Shown here: positions 5,468 to 6,209 of the stretch, in pieces
Position numbering within the stretch: the stretch's first letter is position 1
How the letters are laid out: every line of letters starts with the position of its first letter
Assembly (NCBI GenBank): GCA_017431755.1
Contig: JAFRKM010000052.1
Span: 1-6,209, forward strand
Source: Clostridia bacterium
GTDB taxonomy: Bacteria > Bacillota > Clostridia > Oscillospirales > Acutalibacteraceae
Direction of reading: 5' to 3'
DNA length: 6,209 nucleotides
The notes under the pieces: generated by a model
The model's database searches: none
What the model saw: only the letters and a program-made list of their open reading frames with translations
Told to the model about the DNA's origin: nothing
Made by a program: the position numbers and the translations under genes

Positions 5468-6209
5468 TTAAATAAAAATTAAAATTATAAATATTGAGAG
5501 TTATCGAATTTTGAATTAATAACTTAAAGAATATAATTTAAATTTTAAACTTTGAAAAAAATAACAAATTTTTTAATATATTATTATTTTAATCCATTAT
5601 AAATTTTATTTTTAAATCAAATGATAAAGTCTGAACTTATTACTTATAAGTTATAACTTATAACTTAAAATTTTAACTTGATTTATAATTTAACAGAGGA
5701 TATATAAGAAATTTATGGTTTTTTTAAAAATTTAATTAAAAAAAGTCTAAAATTTATATATTCATGAAATAAAATAGAGATCGAATAAATGAAAAAAAAT
5801 TCCCTGAAGACTAAAAAAAATATCGTGAAGATGAAAATAAAGTTCATGGTGAAAATGAAAAAGAAAAAAAATTTTACAAAAACAAGAATAAAATTTAAAA
5901 AATTTTGCAGAAAATATCTATGAAATTTTAAAATTATCAAGCTTAAATTTTTATGATTTTTAGCAAAAATTTAAAGAATAATAAAATCTACAGAGAAAAA
6001 TCATAAAATAAAAAACAAAAAATTAAAGTAAATTGGAAAAAACAGGAAAAATTAAAAAGAATTTGTAAATTGTTTAAAAAAATATTTGTAAAAAAAATTA
6101 AAATTTTTATAAAATATACAATATAAAAAAAATTATCATGAAAAGTTATTTGACATTAGAAAAATCTGGTGAAAATTTTCAGTAAAATAAAAAAAAGTTT
6201 TTGTAAAAA
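5468..6209. other. A/T-rich intergenic stretch without a convincing gene
   Basis: About 740 bases upstream of the PHP gene, up to the window edge. Contents seen are the heptad repeat array (5634-5668), a TATA-like GATATATAAG (5699-5708, plus strand) and long A runs. The open frame on the minus strand at 5713-5940 codes for a monotonous F/I/L-rich string and is a composition artefact. A plus-strand Lys-rich 44-codon frame (5789-5923) is discussed as a weak candidate only. No RNA gene or mobile element was recognised. Confidence 0.7.
5634..5668. repeat. Five tandem copies of a 7-bp repeat, AACTTAT
   Basis: Consecutive heptads read AACTTAT, TACTTAT, AAGTTAT, AACTTAT and AACTTAA, each differing from the consensus by at most one base. 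Within them lie two perfect palindromes, ACTTATAAGT (5642-5651) and AAGTTATAACTT (5648-5659). The array is about 180 bases upstream of the PHP start. It may be a small satellite formed by replication slippage, or a binding-site cluster. Confidence 0.7.

Noticed and set aside
5713..5940. 75-codon minus-strand open frame
   Set aside because: It codes for a phenylalanine/isoleucine-rich string that simply mirrors A-rich DNA on the other strand, with no domain and no good ribosome site.
6138..6185. 15-codon plus-strand frame beginning MKSYLTLEK
   Set aside because: It is very short, has no ribosome site, and lies in A-rich spacer near the window end.

Overview
The window looks like a piece of a very AT-rich methanogenic archaeon of the Methanobacteriales, most likely Methanosphaera or a close Methanobrevibacter-type relative. 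The evidence is an Alba chromatin protein, a DUF63 membrane protein and an archaeal-type 2-isopropylmalate synthase, together with archaeal BRE/TATA promoters and purine-rich Shine-Dalgarno sites. The strong contrast between moderately AT-rich genes and almost pure A/T spacers also fits. The genus is inferred; the archaeal assignment is well supported.

Layout. (1) 235-1350, plus: a radical SAM protein with a C-terminal helix-hairpin-helix, of the putative DNA modification/repair family. It is interrupted by a single in-frame TGA at codon 100 and is otherwise intact. (2) 1517-1786, minus: the DNA/RNA-binding chromatin protein Alba, convergent with the radical SAM gene. (3) 1787-2128: a divergent A/T-rich promoter region with recognisable BRE/TATA elements for alba and for leuA. 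(4) 2129-3664, plus: 2-isopropylmalate synthase (leuA). (5) 3697-4530, plus: a DUF63 polytopic membrane protein 32 bp behind leuA, probably cotranscribed. (6) 4751-4793: an isolated GC-rich hairpin that overlaps the stop codon of the next gene. (7) 4791-5456, minus: a PHP-domain metal-dependent phosphoesterase-like protein, convergent with the leuA unit. (8) 5457-6209: about 750 bases with no convincing gene, holding a five-copy 7-bp tandem repeat and A-rich low-complexity sequence.

The genes do not form one pathway. leuA serves leucine biosynthesis, Alba is a nucleic-acid-binding protein, the radical SAM protein is probably linked to DNA repair or modification, and the DUF63 and PHP proteins have no firm assigned role. 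I found no CRISPR array, tRNA, rRNA, transposase or defence island. The most interesting item is the TGA inside the radical SAM gene. The next are the long GC-rich hairpin at the PHP gene end, the heptad repeat array, and a possible second promoter 160 bases upstream of leuA.
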